From positions 62,001-126,000 of the forward strand of contig CAVSLS010000022.1 in the NCBI GenBank assembly GCA_963728845.1: a DNA stretch of 64,000 bases, written 5' to 3'. The position numbers were made by a program, and so were the translations under genes. The DNA comes from Bog-473 sp963728845 (GTDB lineage: Bacteria; Actinomycetota; Acidimicrobiia; Acidimicrobiales; RAAP-2). A model generated the notes under the pieces. It ran no database searches and was not told where the DNA came from. It worked only from the letters and a program-made list of their open reading frames with translations. Below, piece by piece: positions 8,706 through 18,586 of this stretch (position 1 is the first letter of the stretch; each line of letters begins with the position of its first letter).

Positions 8706-9726
8706 CTAGCGACGGACGCCGGCCCGATGGCGCGCCGGGCGTGCCGGGCGCGTCTGGCGAGCCAGCCGGGCCACCAGGATCTCGACGACCACCTCAGGGT
8801 TGAGGCCGCTCGCCCCGCGCACGTCGAGGTCGGCCGCGGCGATGAGCTTGATGGCTTCCGCGATCCTCGTGCTCCCGAGCCGCCGGGACTGCTCGAGGGC
8901 CTTCTTGGCCACGAACGGCGCGGTGCCGAGGACGGCGGCCGCGTCGCGCTCGCTGACGACGTCGTCGCCGTCGAGTGCCAGCATGTTGGCGAAGTGGCCG
9001 TGCAGCGTGGCCAGCACCTGGACCGGCACGAGGCCGCCGGCGTCGAGCATCCGGTGCAGCACGGGCAACGCCCGCCCGGGCTCACCCTTGTCGATGGCGT
9101 CGGTGAGCTCGTAGCGGGGGACGTTGCCCGCCTCGCCGAGATAGGGCGCCAGGTCCTCGGCCGAGATGCGGGCCCCCTCGCCGTAGGCGGCGCTCAACGC
9201 GCCGAGCAGACCCTCGACCCGACCGAGGTCCTCGCCGACGTGGGCGGCCAGCAGATCGGCCGCTCTCGGCTCGAGCCTCACCGGCGCGCCCCGGAGGTGG
9301 TCGTGCAGCCACGCCTTCCGCTCCCCCGCCTTGGTCGTCGTGACGTCGACGATCTCTCCGACCGCACCGACCGCCTTGACGAGCGGCGCGGGCACCGTCC
9401 CGCCCCCACCGACCAGCACCAGCACCGTCGTGGGGAGCGGATCCCGGATCACCTCGACCAGCCGGGGAACGTCGGCGGTGAGCAGCCTGCCGGCCTCACG
9501 CACCACGACGACGCGCCGGTCCACCAGGAAGGGCGGCGTGGTGCAGGCGTCGACGATCGCCCCGACGCTGAGGTCCTCACCCAGTCCCCGGCCGATCTCC
9601 TCGACGACCAAGTGCATGGTCCTGGTCGCCCACTACGTCGTTCAGCAAGGCGCGCACCTCCTGGGCCACCAACGAGGCATCGTCACCCTTGACGAGATAG
9701 GCCGACGCCGCCTTGCGCGAGCTCAC
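8706..9726 (-). CDS. holA: DNA polymerase III delta subunit (HolA), apparent frameshift near residue 40
   Basis: HolA loads the sliding clamp as part of the DnaX complex. The long frame (from 9617) holds most of the protein: VDRRVVVVREAGRLL, PTTVLVLVGGGG, GEDLGRVEGLLGALSA and a C-terminal AAADLDVRGASGLNPE. The true N-terminus is in the neighbouring frame, starting at GTG 9726 (SSRKAASAYLVKGDDASLVAQE). Dropping one A from the pair at 9610-9611 joins DQDHAL to VVEEIGRGLG. The GTG overlaps the folP stop (GTGA), so translation is coupled. As holA is essential, a sequencing error is likelier than a real mutation. Confidence 0.88.
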
Positions 9727-10613
9727 TCGGCCTCACTGACCGCGGCGAGCGCGTCGCGCACGCGGCAGGTGCCCTTGACGTCGTGCACGCGCACGAGGCG
9801 GCAGCCCCAGGCGATGCCGAGTGCCGCCGCGCCGATGGAAGCCTCGCGACGCTCGGTCAGCTCCAAATCGAGAACCTTGCCGAGGAACGTCTTGTTGGAC
9901 GCGGAGAGCAGGAGCGGGTAGCCGAGCGCGGCCAGGGTCGGCGACGCCCGCAACAGGGTCAGCGACTGCCCCGCCGTCTTGCCGAGGTCGAGGCCGGCGT
10001 CGAGCACGATGCGCTCGGCGGGGACGCCCGCCGCCCGGGCACCGGCGGCACGGTCGGAGAGGAAGCGGGCCACGTCCTGCACGACGTCGTCGTAGTGCGG
10101 ATCGGGATCGGCCACGCGCGGGGCGAGGCGGATGTGGGTGACGACGACGGCGGCACCGTGCGCCGCGGCCGCCGTCGCGTAGTCCGGGTCGGCCAGACCG
10201 CTGATGTCGTTGCCCATCACGGCGCCCTCGGTGTAGGAGGCGCGGGCGACCGAGGCGCGCCAGGTGTCGACCGAGACGGGCGTCTCGAAGCGCGCCACCA
10301 GGCCGGCGACGACGGGCACAACGCGTTCGAGCTCCTCGGCCTCGGTGACCTCCGGTCCCGGCCCCGCCTTCACCCCACCGACGTCGAGGATGTCCGCCCC
10401 GTCGGCCACGAGCTGCTCGGCCCGCGCGTACAGCTTGTCGAGGTCGAACGTGGCGCCCCTGTCGTAGAAGGAGTCCGGGGTGCGGTTGAGGATCCCCATG
10501 ACGAGCGCGCGATGGGTGAGGTCGTAGCGGCGGCGGCCGAGGTCGAGCGTGGTGGCGAGCGGGGCGCTCGTCTCGGCGTCGGCGCCCGGCGTTCGGGTGG
10601 CCGGCGCAGCCAT
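9723..10613 (-). CDS. Dihydropteroate synthase-like protein, FolP2 type
   Basis: A TIM-barrel pterin-binding protein of 296 residues. It has MGILNRTPDSFYDRG in place of the usual N-V-TPDSFSDGG, and LDVGGVKAGPG in place of the DIGGESTRPG motif of true folate enzymes. Both variants match, from my knowledge of the family, the mycobacterial FolP2 group, whose members lack measurable dihydropteroate synthase activity. The role may therefore not be folate synthesis. It is sandwiched between the thioredoxin gene (ATGA overlap at 10613) and holA (GTGA overlap), so the three are one operon. Confidence 0.85.
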   Translation of the reverse strand: MAAPATRTPGADAETSAPLATTLDLGRRRYDLTHRALVMGILNRTPDSFYDRGATFDLDKLYARAEQLVADGADILDVGGVKAGPGPEVTEAEELERVVPVVAGLVARFETPVSVDTWRASVARASYTEGAVMGNDISGLADPDYATAAAAHGAAVVVTHIRLAPRVADPDPHYDDVVQDVARFLSDRAAGARAAGVPAERIVLDAGLDLGKTAGQSLTLLRASPTLAALGYPLLLSASNKTFLGKVLDLELTERREASIGAAALGIAWGCRLVRVHDVKGTCRVRDALAAVSEAE

Positions 10614-11326
10614 CAGAACAGTCGCGCTGCCAGCGCCCGCCGGTACTCGTTGGTGCGCGGGTCGTCGGCGCCCATCGCCTCGAGGAGGTCGACGAACTCC
10701 TGGCGGGCGGCGTCGTCGTCGCGAACCCGGTCGAGCAGCTCGTCGAGCTTGGCCTCCATGTCCACGCGGTCCGTACCCGAGACGTCGACCCCCGCTTCGA
10801 GGAGGCGGGCCTCGGCGCCCAGGGCCCGGCTGGTCTCGGTCTCAGGGAGGCGCTGCAAGAGGGCCAACGCCTCGGCGGCGTCACCCCGGTCGATGAGGAT
10901 GCGGGCCAGCGCCTCGATGGCGCCGGCGTGGTCCGGCTCGAGCTCGAGCGCGCGGCGCAACGAGGCCTCGTCCCCGGCCGCGGCGAGCGTGTCGGCCTCG
11001 CTCGGGACGGGTGCCAGCCGTTGGACGAACGCGGTGACCTGGGCCTCGGGCAGCGCTCCGATGAACTGGTCCACCACCTGCCCGTTGGCGATGGCGAAGA
11101 CCGCCGGGATGGACTGGACGGCGAAGGTCTGGGCGATGCGCGGGTTCTCGTCGACGTTGACCTTCGCCAACTCGACGGCACCCCCGGTGTCCGCAACGGC
11201 CTTCTCGAGCATCGGGCCCAGGGTCGTGCAGGGCCCGCACCACGGGGCCCACAGGTCGACGATCACGGGCACCGACGCGCTGCGGGCCAGCACGTCGGCC
11301 TGAAAGGTCTGGTCGGTGACGTCCAT
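10613..11326 (-). CDS. Thioredoxin-fold chaperone with TPR-like tail (YbbN/CnoX type)
   Basis: About 237 residues. Residues 1-105 are a thioredoxin domain with the active site WAPWCGPCTTLGP. The rest is an all-helical tetratricopeptide-like tail (LRRALELEPDHAGAIEALARIL, then GDAAEALALLQRLPE). This domain pair is that of CnoX/YbbN chaperedoxins, which protect and deliver substrates to GroEL or DnaK. Unlike E. coli YbbN, both catalytic cysteines are kept. I chose ATG 11326 (MDVTDQTFQADVL) over a longer low-complexity extension. Its stop overlaps the folP2-like start. Confidence 0.85.
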   Translation of the reverse strand: MDVTDQTFQADVLARSASVPVIVDLWAPWCGPCTTLGPMLEKAVADTGGAVELAKVNVDENPRIAQTFAVQSIPAVFAIANGQVVDQFIGALPEAQVTAFVQRLAPVPSEADTLAAAGDEASLRRALELEPDHAGAIEALARILIDRGDAAEALALLQRLPETETSRALGAEARLLEAGVDVSGTDRVDMEAKLDELLDRVRDDDAARQEFVDLLEAMGADDPRTNEYRRALAARLF

Positions 11327-11498
11327 CGGCACCGACGCTAATGGCTGTTCCCGGACGTTGTTCCCCGTGGCCGATCCTGATCGGCGTTCCCCCGACGGGC
11401 AACAGGGCGGATCCGGCCCGCGACGAGGCACTCCCGCGGGCCGTCACGGCCGACGGCCGTCTGAACCGGCCACGCGTCACCGATTAGCGTCGGTTTCC

Positions 11499-12542
11499 GT
11501 GTCGCTGGCACCCGAGGGCATTCATGAGGCGAACGTCACGGCGTGGATGGTCGACCACGTGCCCGGGGTCAACACGCCGCTGACCTTCACCTTGATCGCC
11601 GGCGGCCGCTCCAACCTCACCTTCCGGGTCGAGGACGCCCTGGGTCGGGCTTGGGCCCTGCGCCGGCCACCTCTGCACCACGTCCTGCCGACGGCGCACG
11701 ACATGTCCCGCGAGTACCGCCTCATGCACGCCCTCGGTCCGGCGGGGATCCCCGTCCCCATCACCGTCGGCCTGTGCAGCGACGAAGCGGTCAACGAGCG
11801 CCCCTTCTACGTGATGGAGTTCGTCGAGGGCCACATCCTGCGCAGCGCAACCGAGGCGGAGGCCGCGTTCGACCAGGCGACCCGGCGCGCCGTCGGGGAC
11901 CACATGGCCGACACCCTCGCCTCGCTGCACGACGTCGATCCCGACGCTGTCGGTCTGGGTGACCTCGGCCGTCACGAGGGCTACATCGAGCGGCAGCTCA
12001 AGCGTTGGCGCGGGCAGTACGAGCAGATGCAGGTCGAAGGCGTCGATCACGGCGGCCTGGTCGAGCGCGTGAGCGACGAGCTGGCCCGGCGCATCCCCAA
12101 GCAGCAGCGGACCTCGGTGGTGCACGGGGACTACCGCATGGACAACGTCGTGCTGGCCGACGACGGGTCGGTGCGTGCCATTCTCGACTGGGAGATCTGC
12201 ACCCTCGGCGATCCTCTCGCCGACGTGGGGCTCCTGATGGTCTACTGGGCCGATCCGACCGACTCCATGGCCGTGCTCGGGCTCTCCCCCACGACGGCGC
12301 CGGGGTTCTCGACGAGGGCCGAGGTCATGGATCGCTACGCCTCGGTCTCGGATCTCGACCTCTCCGAGGTCGGCTACTACGCCGCCTTCGGCTACTGGAA
12401 GCTGGGCTGCATCCTCCAGGGTGTCTACGCCCGCTACGTGGCCGGCGCGGGGGCGGGCGACCAAGGCAGCGTCGAGAGCTTCCCGGCCCAGATCGGGCGG
12501 CTCTTCGAGATGGCCGCGGAGTCGCTGGAGTCGGTGCGATGA
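11499..12542 (+). CDS. Phosphotransferase family protein (APH/ACAD10-like kinase)
   Basis: About 347 residues with the aminoglycoside-phosphotransferase-like kinase fold: a nucleotide-loop region FTLIAGGRSNLTFRV, the catalytic loop VVHGDYRMDNVVL and the metal site ILDWEICTLGDPLADVG. In actinobacteria this subgroup often accompanies acyl-CoA dehydrogenases and is related to ACAD10/11, which phosphorylate hydroxyacyl-CoAs; this is family knowledge, not shown here. The start is GTG 11499. Its stop overlaps the ATG of the PAC2 gene (ATGA). Confidence 0.85.
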   Translation: MSLAPEGIHEANVTAWMVDHVPGVNTPLTFTLIAGGRSNLTFRVEDALGRAWALRRPPLHHVLPTAHDMSREYRLMHALGPAGIPVPITVGLCSDEAVNERPFYVMEFVEGHILRSATEAEAAFDQATRRAVGDHMADTLASLHDVDPDAVGLGDLGRHEGYIERQLKRWRGQYEQMQVEGVDHGGLVERVSDELARRIPKQQRTSVVHGDYRMDNVVLADDGSVRAILDWEICTLGDPLADVGLLMVYWADPTDSMAVLGLSPTTAPGFSTRAEVMDRYASVSDLDLSEVGYYAAFGYWKLGCILQGVYARYVAGAGAGDQGSVESFPAQIGRLFEMAAESLESVR

Positions 12543-13426
12543 GCCCCGATGGGCTGACCGAGATCTTCGAGGTCCACCACGAGCCCGTCCTCAACGAGCC
12601 CGTGCTGGTGATTTCGCTCGAGGGCTGGGTCGACGCCGGCCTGGGCGCCACCACCGCCATCGCCGCGCTGCTCGGCCAGAGCCACACCGAGCCCCTCGTC
12701 ACGTTCAACGGCGAGCACTTCCTCGACCAGCGGGCCCGGCGACCGGTGGCCCGCATCGTCAACGGCGTGACCACCGAGCTCACCTGGCCGCGCTGCGTCG
12801 TGCGCCAAGGTACCGACGAGTCGGGACGGGACATGCTCTTCTTGGTCGGGCCCGAGCCCGACTTCCACTGGCGTGCCTTCACCGACGCCGTCGTCGGCCT
12901 GGCCCGCTCCTGGCGGGTGCGCCTGGTGGTCGGATTGGGCGCGTTCCCGGCGCCGGCGCCGCACACGCGCCCGGTGAAGCTCGCCGCCACCGCGCCGGCC
13001 GGGTCGTCCCACCTGATTGAGCAGGTGGGGATCGTCCAAGGTGAGCTCGAAGTGCCGGCGGGCGTCCTGGCCGCGCTCGAGATGGCCTTCGGCGCCAACG
13101 GGACCCCAGCCGTCAGCCTGTGGGCCCGGGTGCCCCACTACGTGGCGGGCATGCCGTTCCCCGAGGCCAGCGCGGCGTTGATCGAGGGCTTGGCCGCCGT
13201 AGCCGGGCTTTCCTTGGACTCGTCCGCGCTGCGCCGCGCCGGGGACAGCTCCCGGCGACAGGTGGACCAGCTCATCGCCGACAATGCCGAGCACCAAGCC
13301 ATGGTGCGCAAGCTCGAGGAGAGCATCGACGCATCGGAGGGGAACGCGATGGGGGTCGATGCCGTGCCCTCGGGCGACGAGATCGCCGCCGAGCTGGAGC
13401 GCTTCTTGCGGGGTGAGGAGCAGTAG
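12539..13426 (+). CDS. PAC2-family protein (proteasome assembly chaperone-like)
   Basis: About 295 residues. Typical PAC2 features are VLVISLEGWVDAGLGATTAIAALL at the N-terminus, FNGEHFLDQRARRP, VVGLGAFPAPAPHTRPV and VSLWARVPHYVAGMPFP. Actinobacterial PAC2 proteins resemble the eukaryotic proteasome assembly chaperone, but their role is not settled. The start ATG overlaps the stop of the APH-like gene, indicating coupled translation. The C-terminal 60 residues are charged and probably helical. Confidence 0.85.
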   Translation: MSPDGLTEIFEVHHEPVLNEPVLVISLEGWVDAGLGATTAIAALLGQSHTEPLVTFNGEHFLDQRARRPVARIVNGVTTELTWPRCVVRQGTDESGRDMLFLVGPEPDFHWRAFTDAVVGLARSWRVRLVVGLGAFPAPAPHTRPVKLAATAPAGSSHLIEQVGIVQGELEVPAGVLAALEMAFGANGTPAVSLWARVPHYVAGMPFPEASAALIEGLAAVAGLSLDSSALRRAGDSSRRQVDQLIADNAEHQAMVRKLEESIDASEGNAMGVDAVPSGDEIAAELERFLRGEEQ

Positions 13427-13489
13427 GTGACGCCGCGAGCGGTATGCGCGGTCGCGGACGGATCGACGGCAGAGAAGGGAACTTCGCAC

Positions 13490-14497
13490 ATGAAGATCGA
13501 CGGTGGCATCGGCTTCGACCCGAAGGGCGTCGCCGAGCAGGCCGCCAGGGCGGAAGCGAGCGGGTACGACGGGGTGTGGTCGGCCGAGACCAGTCACGAC
13601 CCGTTCCTCCCCATCGCCATCGGCGCAGCGGCCACCGAGAAGCTCGAGTTCGGCACCGGGATCACCGTTGCCTTCGCCCGCAACCCGATGACGCTGGCCG
13701 TCGTCGCCAACGATCTCCAACTGTTGACCGAGGGGCGGTTCATGCTGGGGATGGGCAGCCAGATCAAGCCGCACATCACGAAGCGCTTCTCCATGCCGTG
13801 GTCGCACCCGGCACCGCGCATGCGCGAGATGATCCAGGCCATCCGAGCCATCTGGAAGTCGTGGGAGAACGGCGAAAAGCTCGACTTCCGGGGCGACTTC
13901 TACACGCACACTCTCATGACGCCGTTCTTCAATCCGGGCCCCAACCCCCACGGCAACCCGAAGATCCTGCTCGCCGGCGTCGGCGAGCACATGACGGAGG
14001 TGGCGGGCGAGGTCGGCGACGGCTTCTTGGTGCACGGCTTCACCACGGAGCGCTACCTGCGCGAGGTGAGCCTGCCGGCACTCGAACGAGGGGCCGCCAA
14101 GGCCGGCAAGACACGCGACGACCTGACGGTGTCGTACCCGGGCTTCGTGGTCACCGGCAGCGACGACCAGAGCACCGAGGCGGCCGCCGTTGCGGTGCGC
14201 GAACAGATCGCCTTCTACGGATCGACCCCGGCCTATCGCCCCGTCCTCGAGCTGCACGGGTGGGGCGACCTCCAGTTCGAGCTCAACACCCTCTCGAAGC
14301 GGGGCGAGTGGGTGAAGATGGGCGAGCTGATCGACGACGACGTGCTCAACGCGTTCGCCATCGTGTGCCCCCTCGACGAGGTGGCCACCGAGGTGCGCAA
14401 CCGCTTCGAGGGCATGGTCGACCGCTTCAGCTTCTACGCGCCCTACAAGGTGGCTCCCGAGGTGTGGAAGGACGTGCTTGCCGGCTTCCACGGCTGA
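13490..14497 (+). CDS. LLM-class F420-dependent oxidoreductase (TIGR03617-like)
   Basis: A 335-residue TIM-barrel of the luciferase-like monooxygenase superfamily: GIGFDPKGVAEQAARAEASG, VWSAETSHDPFLPIAIGA, GTGITVAFARNPMTLA, and GRFMLGMGSQIKPHI. The pattern MPWSHPAPRMREMIQAIRAIW is typical of the F420 (not FMN) group. It should move hydride between F420H2 and an unknown substrate in the cytosol. The ATG at 13490 gives a normal N-terminus; the open frame extends only a little upstream. It follows the PAC2 gene by 63 bp. Confidence 0.85.
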   Translation: MKIDGGIGFDPKGVAEQAARAEASGYDGVWSAETSHDPFLPIAIGAAATEKLEFGTGITVAFARNPMTLAVVANDLQLLTEGRFMLGMGSQIKPHITKRFSMPWSHPAPRMREMIQAIRAIWKSWENGEKLDFRGDFYTHTLMTPFFNPGPNPHGNPKILLAGVGEHMTEVAGEVGDGFLVHGFTTERYLREVSLPALERGAAKAGKTRDDLTVSYPGFVVTGSDDQSTEAAAVAVREQIAFYGSTPAYRPVLELHGWGDLQFELNTLSKRGEWVKMGELIDDDVLNAFAIVCPLDEVATEVRNRFEGMVDRFSFYAPYKVAPEVWKDVLAGFHG

Positions 14498-14554
14498 CCC
14501 CTTGGACGCGGCCGGCTCCCGGGGCGGTCGTGCCGGTCGTGCCGGCCGTGCGGT

Positions 14555-17093
14555 TCAGACGACGACGTTGACCACCCGGGGCGGCCGGGACACGACCCGC
14601 TTCGGCGTTGCACCCTGCAGCGCGGCGGTCACCTTGGCCGAGTCCAGCGCGACCGCTGCCGCGTCAGCCTCCGAGATGCCGGCGTCGACGTCGATGCGAT
14701 CACGCACCTTGCCGTTCACCTGCACCACCATCGTGACCGTCTCCTGCCGGACCAGATCGGCGTCGGGCACCGGCCAGCGCTGGAGGTGGACCGAGGGGTC
14801 CCCGGGATGGCGACGCTCCCACAGTTCGGCCGTCACGTGCGGCGCCAGCGGGGCGAGCATGCAGAGCAGGGCGTCCAGCGCCTCGCTCCAGACCTCGCCG
14901 TGCGGTCCGGCGCCACCGGTGCCGGCGGCGGCATCGCCCCTGTCGCCGTTGCCCTTGCCGTCGACGGCGCGCACTCCGCCCCGTCCGTAGCGCTGGAGCA
15001 GGTTGAGCAGCTCCATGCAATGCGCCACCGCGGTGTTGTAGGACCAGCGTTCCAGGTCCCGGGTGACGTCCGCGATGGTGCGATGCACGGCCTGGCGGAC
15101 CGAGCGGTCCACTTCGCTGGGCGCGCCGGTGCGGAGGTGCGGCTCGGACAGGCACATCCGCCAGAGGCGGTCGAGGAACCGCCCGCAACCGTCGATCACC
15201 TCGTCGGTCTGATCGGACCAGTCCATGTCGTCGAAGGGTGGCCCGGCGAAGAGGTGGAAGAGGCGGAGCCCGTCCGCCCCGACGGTCTCGTAATAGTGCT
15301 CGGGCGAGATGAGGTTGCCCTTGGACTTGGACATCTTCGAGCCGTCCATGCGGATCATGCCCTGCGCGAGGTAGTGCTTGAAGGGCTCGCGGTCGATCCC
15401 GGGCGCGAGGCCCGTGTCGATGAGGGCGCGGACGAAGAAACGCGCGTAGAGGAGGTGGAGGATGGCGTGCTCAATGCCTCCGATGTACTGGTCGACGGGC
15501 ATGAAGTGGCGGGCGGCCGCCGGGTCGAAGGGCCGGTCGGTACTCCAGGGGTCACAGAAGCGGAGGAAGTACCACGACGAGTCGACGAAGGTGTCCATCG
15601 TGTCGGTCTCACGCCGGGCCGGTCCACCGCAGATCGGGCAGCTGGTGTGCAGGAATCCCTCGTGGAAGGCGAGAGGCGACTGACCCGTCGGGAGGAACTC
15701 CACATCGTCGGGCGCCAAGACGGGAAGTTGCTCCTCGGGCACGGGGACGACGCCATGGACGTCGCAATAGACGGCCGGGATGGGGCAGCCCCAGAAGCGC
15801 TGCCGCGAGACGAGCCAGTCCCGGATGCGGTAGTTGACCTTGTGCTCGCCGATGCCCTGCTCTTCGAGCCAGGCGATGGCGCGGGCCTTCGCCGTGGCGA
15901 TGTCGAGGCCATTGAGGAAGTCACTGTTGATCTTGACGCCGTCACCCGTATAGGCACCGCCGCCGGACGCCTCCCAGTCGTCGGGCGGCTGGACGGTGCG
16001 GACGATGGGTAGCCCGTGCAGGGTGGCGAACGCCCAGTCGCGCTCGTCCTCGGCTGGGACCGCCATGATCGCTCCGGTCCCGTAGCCCATAAGGACATAG
16101 TCCGCCACGTAGACGGGGACGGGACCACCGGTGAAGGGGTTGATCACGTTGCTGCCGGTGAAGGCACCGCGCTTGTCGAGGGCCGAGGCGTCCCCCTCGG
16201 CCATCCGCTCGATCTCGCTCTCCTCCGCCGCCCGGCGCCGGAGCTCCTCGACCGCGTCACGTTGGTCGTCGGTGGTGAGCGCGTCGACGAGGGGGTGCTC
16301 GGGGGCAATGACGGCGTAGGTCATGCCGAAGCTGGTGTCGGGCCGCGTCGTGAAGACGCGCACCCGCAGGTCGGGTCGGCCCTCGACGGCGAGGTCGAAT
16401 TCGGCCCCGTCGGAGCGCCCGATCCAATTGCGTTGCATGATCCTTGGCCCGCTCAGGCCACTCAAGGTCGTCGATGGCGTAGAGCAGCTCGTCGGCGTAC
16501 TGCGTGATCCGGAAGAACCACTGCTCGAGGTCCCGCTTGACCACGAGATCGCCGGAACGCTCACACGTGCCATCGGGGAGGACCTGCTCGTTGGCCAGGA
16601 CCGTCTGGCAGCCGGGGCACCAGTTCACGGGCGCCGCGGCACGGTACGCCAGTCCGGCGTCCCAGAGCCGGAGGAAGATCGTCTGGGTCCACGTGATGTA
16701 GTCGGGATCGTGGCTGTGCACCTCCCGGCGCCAGTCGTAGACGGCCCCCAGCCGGATCAGGGAGGACTTGAGCTCTGCGATCCGCTCCTCGGTGAAGATC
16801 CGGGGATGTGTACCGGTCTTGATGGCGGCGTTCTCCGCCGGCAGGCCGAAGGAGTCGAACCCGATCGGGGACAGGACGCCCTTACCCTGCATGGTCTGGT
16901 AGCGAACGGCCAGGTCGCCGAAGGTGTAGTTCCGTACGTGGCCCTGGTGAGCGGGACCCGAGGGATAGGGGTACATACACAGCGCGTAGAACTTCTCACG
17001 GGGATCGTCGTTCTCAATCTCGTAGGTGCCCTCGTCGGCCCAGTGGCGCTGCCACTTGCGCTCCACCTCGCCCACGTCATACGCGCCTGCCAT
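14555..17093 (-). CDS. leuS: Leucyl-tRNA synthetase, split by an apparent one-base insertion
   Basis: The whole enzyme is present but in two frames. The first (from ATG 17093) carries the class I HIGH-like motif in YPSGPAHQGHVRNYTFGD and the zinc-type CPGC. The second carries the editing domain (TTRPDTSFGMTYAV) and KMSKSKGNLISPEHY. The frames meet at ERAK|IMQRNWIGRS. Plus-strand positions 16441-16445 read tcctt where one c fewer restores the gene. Since the gene is essential and no second copy is visible, this is most likely a sequencing indel. The enzyme charges tRNA-Leu and edits mischarged products. Confidence 0.93.
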
Positions 17094-17240
17094 GCCACCA
17101 GGGTAGGCGACGACCTCGGCGCTCCTCGGCAGCGCCGCCGAGCAGCGAGCTGCGCTTCGGGCCGCGCACGACGCCGCCGGCGACCCCTGTCGGCGGCCCT
17201 GAGCCCGTGCCTCCGACTGCTAGCGTGGGCCTCCGCCACT

Positions 17241-17317
17241 GGGGGCGTAGCTCAGCTGGTAGAGCGCTTGACTGGCAGTCAAGAGGTTCGTGGGTTCAAG
17301 TCCCATCGCCTCCACCA
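17241..17317 (+). tRNA. tRNA-Ala (GGC anticodon), CCA encoded
   Basis: Full cloverleaf: acceptor GGGGGCG pairs with CGCCTCC (one G-T), the D arm is AGCTCAGCTGGTAGAGC, the anticodon stem CTTGA/TCAAG encloses the loop CTGGCAG (anticodon GGC), and the T arm is TGGGTTCAAGTCCCA. The 3' CCA is encoded. Its 3' half is the attachment site of the integrated element and is repeated at 26946. Confidence 0.96.
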
Positions 17318-17318
17318 A
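17270..17318 (+). repeat. attL: 3' end of tRNA-Ala
   Basis: 49 bp from the anticodon stem to one base past CCA, identical in the same orientation to 26946-26994. A tRNA 3'-end direct repeat flanking a tyrosine integrase is the hallmark of site-specific integration. The tRNA remains intact on this side. Confidence 0.93.
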
Positions 17319-17639
17319 TTGACGCAGCTAGGCGTGCCATTGACGCTCTATGCGGAACGTGAGCGGGGATGGTTTGTCACGCAGATGTCACGACCCGGCG
17401 TATTTTCGAACTGAAGAGGGTTGAGTTCGACCAGACGCTCTAGGCAGTCGGGACAACTCGCTAGGTTGCGCGTGACTCAGACTGAAGCATGGGCGCCGAT
17501 CGATGGACAACCCTGAACGTCGCCAGAATCACATCCGGGGGCGAGTCTCCTGATCCTTGCCTTAACGATTTGCTCCCCGGTTCTGGCTCTCACCGGCTCC
17601 AGCTCTAGATGCCGTTTCGCGTCGTTCGGTTCGCGGTGT
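17319..17639. other. Gap between attL and the first element gene
   Basis: I find no convincing gene here. Short open frames lack a ribosome-binding site and family resemblance. The stretch is A+T-richer than the host side and may hold integrase arm-binding sites, but I cannot identify them. Confidence 0.4.
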
Positions 17640-17948
17640 TCATGCTGCACCGGATTTGCCGGTCGCATCTCGAAATGTGGCATTGAGACCCTTAAAGGCA
17701 GTTTGGATCCCGAGCCCGGCACCAAATGCGGCAGCAACCGTGCTGGGATGCACAACAAAGATGCTGAAGATACCTGCAATCACAGTCAGTGAGACAACCA
17801 CAGGCGTCTTGCGCCGGACTAGACGATCCCAGCTGATAGTGAAACTGTCGTCATCTGCTAGCCGCGCGAGGTCCGGAAAGACATAGCAAACGAATCCGGC
17901 GATAAACCCTCCTGCGCAAGCGACTCCGAAGCCCTCCCATCCGGACAC
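17640..17948 (-). CDS. Small membrane protein of unknown function
   Basis: 102 residues. Two or three hydrophobic segments are visible: FGVACAGGFIAGFVCYVF (about 7-24), VVVSLTVIAGIFSIFVV (about 50-66) and a weaker VAAAFGAGLGI. The loop between them is polar and charged (ADDDSFTISWDRLVRRK). It is the last of three minus-strand genes with the 208-residue protein (11-bp gap) and the TIGR04255 gene, so the three look like one cassette. I do not recognise the family. Confidence 0.6.
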   Translation of the reverse strand: MSGWEGFGVACAGGFIAGFVCYVFPDLARLADDDSFTISWDRLVRRKTPVVVSLTVIAGIFSIFVVHPSTVAAAFGAGLGIQTAFKGLNATFRDATGKSGAA

Positions 17949-17959
17949 TGCGTCAAGTG

Positions 17960-18586
17960 CTAGCGCTGGTCTGGGTCTGGGTCCGATTCTTTTCGGACAA
18001 GGATGGAACCGCCTCCCGACGCTAGAAAATCAAAGACGTGATGCACTCGATTCACCCACCCGGGGGGCTTGCGTAAATGGGTTAGCTCGGAATGATCGGC
18101 AACCTCCACAGCTTGATCTGGGCGATCGTTGCTTCGATTGGCTGGGACCGCCAAGATGTCGTCGAGCCGCGCTTTCGTTGCCGGTGGCTGAACCGTGTAC
18201 ACCAGCGACTCGACTGGGTAGTGGTAATACCAAGTGTTATCGAAGGAATGCTTGTCGAGAGTATGCATCAGTCCGTACCAACCGACCCATGGCCTTCTCC
18301 ATTCGGCGCTGGAGTTCCGCGCTTCTGTCTGCCATACGGTTATGGGTGAATAGCCGCCCCATAAGAGCATTTCGGTGTCGGCGGTGTGATGTGGTACTGC
18401 TACGAACGTGGGTTCTGCTTGAGCTGATCCGGCGCCGACAACCTCCGCTTGGAGAAACTCATTGAGCACTTGAAAGACTCCGAGGGAGTTACTCAGGATC
18501 TGATCCATATGTGCAACCACCGGAGGATGGGTCGGACGCCCCGTTGTGATCGCATTTGATTTCGCCGGCATCAGATCCTTCTCCAA
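17960..18586 (-). CDS. Hypothetical protein, partner of the TIGR04255 gene
   Basis: 208 residues, no signal peptide or membrane segment. It is rich in aromatic residues in the middle (WRRPWVGWYGLMHTLDKH, then NTWYYHYPVESLVYTV). The start (ATG 18586, or the internal ATG 18571) overlaps the end of the TIGR04255 gene, which suggests coupled expression. No family recognised. Position in the element next to attL is typical of cargo, but nothing in the sequence shows its job. Confidence 0.6.
   Translation of the reverse strand: MEKDLMPAKSNAITTGRPTHPPVVAHMDQILSNSLGVFQVLNEFLQAEVVGAGSAQAEPTFVAVPHHTADTEMLLWGGYSPITVWQTEARNSSAEWRRPWVGWYGLMHTLDKHSFDNTWYYHYPVESLVYTVQPPATKARLDDILAVPANRSNDRPDQAVEVADHSELTHLRKPPGWVNRVHHVFDFLASGGGSILVRKESDPDPDQR

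Noticed and set aside
12434..14491. 685-codon minus-strand frame
   Set aside because: Antisense to the PAC2 and F420 genes, which have recognised motifs on the plus strand.
16400..16573. Programmed frameshifting in leuS
   Set aside because: There is no slippery heptamer or structure, and the site is a plain extra base at tcctt; leuS is not known to use frameshifting.
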